Shown: piece after piece, positions 30,946 through 33,881 of the stretch | How positions within the stretch are numbered: the stretch's first letter is position 1 | How the letters are laid out: every line of letters begins with the position of its first letter | Origin: JADFOB01 sp964651325 | GTDB taxonomy: Bacteria; Planctomycetota; Phycisphaerae; UBA1845 | Reading direction: 5' to 3' | NCBI GenBank assembly: GCA_964651325.1 | Contig: CAZYXP010000007.1 | Location: 1 to 33,881, forward strand | Length of the DNA stretch: 33,881 bases | The notes under the pieces: model-generated | The model's input: only the letters and a program-made list of their open reading frames with translations | The model's database searches: none | Told to the model about the DNA's origin: nothing | Translations under genes and position numbers: made by a program

Positions 30946-31674
30946 ATGAGACACCGTAACAGCCAGAAAAAACTAAACCGAACTTCGGAGCATCGAAGGG
31001 CGTTGAACCGCAACATGGCCCAGAGTCTCGTCGAGCATGGACGCATCCGAACCACCTTGGCCAAGGCAAAGAATCTTAAGCCGTATGCGGAACGCCTGGT
31101 GACGCTGGCCGTTAAGGCTCGGACGTTGAAGCAGAGCGATCCCGCGGCCTCCTTGCGGGCGCGCCGCCAGATTCACCGTTTGCTTGGGGATCGAAGCATG
31201 ATTCCCAAAGAACACTTTGCTGCCTACGAGGAGATGTCCGATACGGGTCGGTCGAAAACCCTTCGGATGGCTAGCGGCCATCGCCATCGCTCCGGGGATC
31301 CGCGAGGACGCCTGGCCTTCACCGGTGAATCGGTCATTCGTCGTTTGATCGAGACGGTGGCGGCGCGATACGAGCAACGGGCCGGCGGATACACCCGGTT
31401 GATCAGGCTTCCCATACCGCGAAAAGGGGATCATGCCCCAACGGCGATTCTCGAGTTGCTTGGGGACGAGCATGCACCGACTTCTTTGACCAAGCCCGCC
31501 AAGACGGCCCGAAAGCGTCGCACTGATGCTCGATATACGGCCGCAATCAAGGCTGCCAAGGGTTGGGCCAAGCCGGATCCGAAAGCGGCGGCTCCCGCAA
31601 CTGAGGCGAAGGTAGAGCCGGTCGATGATGAGCCCGCCGCTGATGGAGCGACCGAGGAATCCTCCGGCGAATAA
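30946..31674 (+). CDS. rplQ: 50S ribosomal protein L17 (bL17), enlarged
   Basis: L17 lies near the tunnel exit on the 50S solvent side. The product is 242 residues, nearly twice the E. coli length of 127. The N-terminus MRHRNSQKKLNRTSEHRRAL and the later QRAGGYTRLIRL are diagnostic. About 50 extra residues lie between the N-terminal helices and RAGGYTR (about residues 85-140). After LELLGD (near 172) is a tail of about 70 residues that starts basic and ends acidic (EPVDDEPAADGATEESSGE). The ATG at 30946 was chosen by homology over the in-frame start at 30910. No terminator is visible after it. Confidence 0.96.
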   Translation: MRHRNSQKKLNRTSEHRRALNRNMAQSLVEHGRIRTTLAKAKNLKPYAERLVTLAVKARTLKQSDPAASLRARRQIHRLLGDRSMIPKEHFAAYEEMSDTGRSKTLRMASGHRHRSGDPRGRLAFTGESVIRRLIETVAARYEQRAGGYTRLIRLPIPRKGDHAPTAILELLGDEHAPTSLTKPAKTARKRRTDARYTAAIKAAKGWAKPDPKAAAPATEAKVEPVDDEPAADGATEESSGE

Positions 31675-31825
31675 GCGTCCGGCAGCGGCCGTCCTTGAAT
31701 CAAGCAGCACCGCAGGCGGTCGTTCGTTTGTGCGTGTAGGCGTATTGGGTGGGATCGAATCTTAGCCTCCAATCGCGTCCGCGCTACGGGCCGTGCATGT
31801 ACGATCTTGGTCAAAGGGGTGGGTC

Positions 31826-32251
31826 GTGGCTACTGATCCGAACTGCATTTTCTGCAAGATCGTCGCGGGACAGATTCCGTCCAAGACGGTTTTTGCGGCT
31901 GACAGGCTGATCGCATTTCTTGACATCGGCCCCTTGGCTGAAGGTCACCTGCTTATCATTCCGCGCGAGCACTACGCCACGCTAGTAGACATGCCGGCCG
32001 ATCTATGCGGTGAAATGGCCATGGCTTTGCCTAGAATCGGCCATGCGCTGAATTCTGTGACCGGCGCCGCGGGGTTCAATCTGTTGGTCAACAACGGGGA
32101 AGTCGCCGGGCAGGAAGTCGCCCATGTGCATTGGCACTTGATTCCGCGATTCCCCGGCGATGGCCTTGGATACCGCTGGACGCCCCAATCCTACCCAGAA
32201 GGGCGGATCGACGAGTTGGCCGAGCGGTTCCAACGGTCCCTTGCCGATTAG
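31826..32251 (+). CDS. HIT-family nucleotide hydrolase or transferase (HinT-like)
   Basis: This is a small soluble protein of 141 residues. The histidine triad HVHWHLIPR near the C-terminus is the active-site signature for hydrolysis of nucleoside phosphoramidates and related nucleotides. The N-terminus CIFCKIVAGQIPSKTVFAAD with a CxxC pair resembles the zinc-binding HIT subgroup, and LAEGHLLIIPREHY is conserved. GTG at 31826 was chosen as start because AAGGGG (31814-31819) is 6 nt upstream and MATDPNCIFCKI matches homologues. It lies 151 nt after rplQ. The exact substrate cannot be told from sequence. Confidence 0.93.
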   Translation: MATDPNCIFCKIVAGQIPSKTVFAADRLIAFLDIGPLAEGHLLIIPREHYATLVDMPADLCGEMAMALPRIGHALNSVTGAAGFNLLVNNGEVAGQEVAHVHWHLIPRFPGDGLGYRWTPQSYPEGRIDELAERFQRSLAD

Positions 32252-32291
32252 CGTTTCCAATAGCATATCTTGCGGGGATGGCAGCGTCTCG

Positions 32292-32389
32292 TGTAGCCCA
32301 GCCGCCCTCTGCTGGGTGGCTGGCCTCGGCTGGGTGGCCGGCCGCTGTAGGGTCGCTGTCAAGACACAGCGGAGGGCCGCTGTGCTACA
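32292..32389. repeat. 98-bp REP/MITE-like element with imperfect terminal inverted repeats
   Basis: The left end TGTAGCCCAGCCGCCCTC and the reverse complement of the right end, TGTAGCACAGCGGCCCTC, agree at 16 of 18 positions, and the similarity runs on for about 25 bp. Each end also folds on itself: CCCAGC (32297-32302) with GCTGGG (32311-32316), and CACAGCG (32365-32371) with CGCTGTG (32378-32384). Between them lies an imperfect direct repeat, GCTGGGTGGCTGGCC (32311-32325) and GCTGGGTGGCCGGCC (32329-32343). This two-hairpin, inverted arrangement is typical of paired REP elements mobilised by RAYT-type transposases. It occupies the HIT-aroC gap and carries no gene. Confidence 0.8.
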
Positions 32390-32508
32390 GCGGGCTCGAT
32401 GCAGGTGCCCATCCGTTCGTAGCGGATTCGCGTCGCAGTAGCAGAAGAACCCCGCGAATTTCGAAAGACCTGACCGCGGGAGCGCCCTCGATCGTCGCTG
32501 CGGCCCTT

Positions 32509-32535
32509 TTGGAATTGAGCTGGACCGCGTAAACT
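32509..32535 (+). promoter_or_regulatory. Weak candidate promoter of aroC
   Basis: TTGGAA (32509-32514) and TAAACT (32530-32535) each match four of six consensus positions, but the spacer is only 15 nt. If used, transcription would begin a base or two before the aroC ATG at 32544, giving a nearly leaderless mRNA. This is tentative. Confidence 0.25.
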
Positions 32536-32543
32536 TGTGAGCG

Positions 32544-33716
32544 ATGGGCAGGCTTACCTACACCACAGCCGGGGAATCGCACGGACGGGCCGTGGTTGCG
32601 CTTGTCGAGGGGATGCCGGCCGGGCTGGCCGTCGATGAGGGTTTGATCAACGACGAACTCCGCCGACGTCAGGGAGGGTACGGTCGCGGCGGACGGATGA
32701 AAATTGAGCAGGATGCGGTAACGATCCTGTCCGGCCTTCGCCGGGGCGTCACCATCGGATCACCCATCGTATTGCAGATCGCGAACAAAGACTTCCGTAT
32801 TGATGATGCGCCAGCCCTGCACCGACCTCGACCCGGGCATGCGGATCTGGCGGGCAGCCTCAAATGGCTCTCGACCGATTGCCGCAGCACGCTCGAACGG
32901 GCGTCCGCGCGAGAGACGGCCGCGCGCGTGGCCGCCGGTGCGCTGGCCAAGTCGCTATTGAATGAGTTTTCGATCGATGTGGTTGGGTATGTCGTGTCGA
33001 TTCATGACGTGACAGGCGGGGTGAAGGGCCACGCGTCGCCCGATGCGTTGCGATCCCTACGTGACGCCAACGAGGCCTACTGCTGCAGTACTTCGGCCGC
33101 GGCGCGTATGATTGCCGCGATCAAGCAGGCCAAAAAAGACAAGGACACGGTGGGGGGCGTCGTTGAGGTGCAGGTATTTGGGCATCCGCCGGGGTTGGGC
33201 AGTTGCATGAGTTGGCGAGAGAAACTCGACGGGCGGCTGATGCAGGCCGTGGCGTCCGTGCAGGCGATCAAGGGCGTTGAGATCGGGCTTGGGTTTGAGG
33301 CAGCGCGGCGCGTCGGAAGCGACGTACACGACCCCATCGAGTTTGATCATGGTTTGGTGGATTCGCCGAGATTGGGGTTCTCCCGCCGCTCGAACAACGC
33401 CGGAGGCATCGAGGGCGGCATGTCCAACGGCGAGCCGATCGTGATTCGCGCCGCGATGAAACCGATCAGTACATTGCTGCGGGGGCTCGACAGCGTCAAC
33501 CTCAAGACGAGGCAGCCGGAGCGATCGGATTACGAGCGAAGCGACGTTTGCGCCGTGCCGGCCGCAAGCGTGGTGGTGGAAAACGCGGTGGCGTTCGAGC
33601 TGGCCCGAGTTTTCATAGAGAAATTCGGCGGCGACACCATGCGAGAAGTGCGGGGCAGTTACCATGCCTTTCTAGACGCCGCGCGCAAGCTGGGCGACCC
33701 GGAACCCGACGCGTAG
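32544..33716 (+). CDS. aroC: Chorismate synthase
   Basis: This enzyme catalyses the last step of the shikimate pathway, converting 5-enolpyruvylshikimate-3-phosphate to chorismate with reduced FMN. The product is 390 residues. Signatures in order are TAGESHGRA at the N-terminus, GYGRGGRMKIEQD, RPGHADLAGSLKW, ERASARETAARVAAGA and RSNNAGGIEGGMSNGEPIV. The length and the GYGRGGRMKIE form place it with the Bacillus-like, monofunctional type. The ATG at 32544 aligns with homologues. It is downstream of the repeat element and has no pathway partner in the window. Confidence 0.98.
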   Translation: MGRLTYTTAGESHGRAVVALVEGMPAGLAVDEGLINDELRRRQGGYGRGGRMKIEQDAVTILSGLRRGVTIGSPIVLQIANKDFRIDDAPALHRPRPGHADLAGSLKWLSTDCRSTLERASARETAARVAAGALAKSLLNEFSIDVVGYVVSIHDVTGGVKGHASPDALRSLRDANEAYCCSTSAAARMIAAIKQAKKDKDTVGGVVEVQVFGHPPGLGSCMSWREKLDGRLMQAVASVQAIKGVEIGLGFEAARRVGSDVHDPIEFDHGLVDSPRLGFSRRSNNAGGIEGGMSNGEPIVIRAAMKPISTLLRGLDSVNLKTRQPERSDYERSDVCAVPAASVVVENAVAFELARVFIEKFGGDTMREVRGSYHAFLDAARKLGDPEPDA

Positions 33717-33724
33717 GCCGGTGC

Positions 33725-33881
33725 ATGGTCAGATTTGAATCTGTCGGTACTCGCTCCACACGCGATCCGCGCGCCGTGGCGGAGCGGTGTGACGCAGTGC
33801 GGATGGCGGTTTGGCACACGGGGCGCTCGATCGACGAGGCGCGCGCAAGCCACGGCGATTATGACGATATGTGCAAGGCGT
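33725..33881 (+). CDS. Partial ORF at the window end, function unassigned
   Basis: An ATG-initiated frame begins 8 nt after the aroC stop and stays open to the edge of the window (52 codons). Its end, HTGRSIDEARASHGDYDDMC, loosely resembles N-terminal segments of class I glutamine amidotransferase-like proteins (pattern TG..., then GDYxD), but this is too short to assign. No good ribosome binding site is visible before the ATG, so the true start could differ. Its direction and tight spacing suggest co-transcription with aroC. Confidence 0.45.
   Translation, partial: MVRFESVGTRSTRDPRAVAERCDAVRMAVWHTGRSIDEARASHGDYDDMCKA

Noticed and set aside
1..33881. tRNA, rRNA, CRISPR arrays, prophage or transposase genes
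   Set aside because: No cloverleaf, rRNA signature, regularly spaced repeat series or transposase sequence was seen.

Overview
The window is one long co-directional (+ strand) block of translation and transcription genes. It is the bacterial rplKAJL-rpoBC cluster joined to the str, S10, spc and alpha operons, followed by a HIT-family gene and aroC. All genes found read left to right. No rRNA, tRNA, CRISPR array or insertion-sequence transposase is visible.

The organism is a bacterium, most likely a planctomycete or close relative in the PVC group. This is inferred from several traits taken together: a fusA product resembling the mitochondrial EF-G2/spdEFG2 branch, absence of rpmD (L30) from the spc operon, an L14 with two extra basic loops, an L17 nearly twice the usual length, long low-complexity tails on RpoA and RpoC, and unusually wide spacers for a ribosomal-protein cluster. 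No 16S rRNA is present to confirm it.

Layout: (1) 1-2324, rplK (5' end cut off by the window), rplA, rplJ, rplL. (2) 2325-11559, a 355-nt structured leader, then rpoB, an unexpected small GNAT-like gene, and rpoC. (3) 11602-13296, rpsL, a biotin-transporter gene (bioY) inserted in the str operon, and rpsG, closed by a strong intrinsic terminator. (4) 13350-15419, fusA on its own. (5) 15480-20896, a good sigma70-type promoter followed by rpsJ, rplC, rplD, rplW, rplB, rpsS, rplV, rpsC and rplP. (6) 20941-27651, rpmC, rpsQ, rplN, rplX, rplE, rpsN, rpsH, rplF, rplR, rpsE, rplO and secY, without rpmD. (7) 27723-31674, map, rpmJ, rpsM, rpsK, rpoA and rplQ, without adk, infA or rpsD. (8) 31826-33881, a HIT hydrolase, a 98-bp REP/MITE-like inverted-repeat element, aroC and the start of a further ORF.

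Functionally the block supplies most of the large and small ribosomal proteins, the three core RNA polymerase subunits (alpha, beta, beta'), a ribosomal GTPase, the Sec channel and methionine aminopeptidase, so co-expression couples transcription, translation, nascent-chain maturation and export. The genes that do not belong to the classical set (GNAT between rpoB and rpoC, bioY between rpsL and rpsG) and the dispersed-repeat element are the most interesting parts. Residues at known drug-contact sites (Arg88 in S12, Val-Val in the RpoB rifampicin pocket) also deserve attention.
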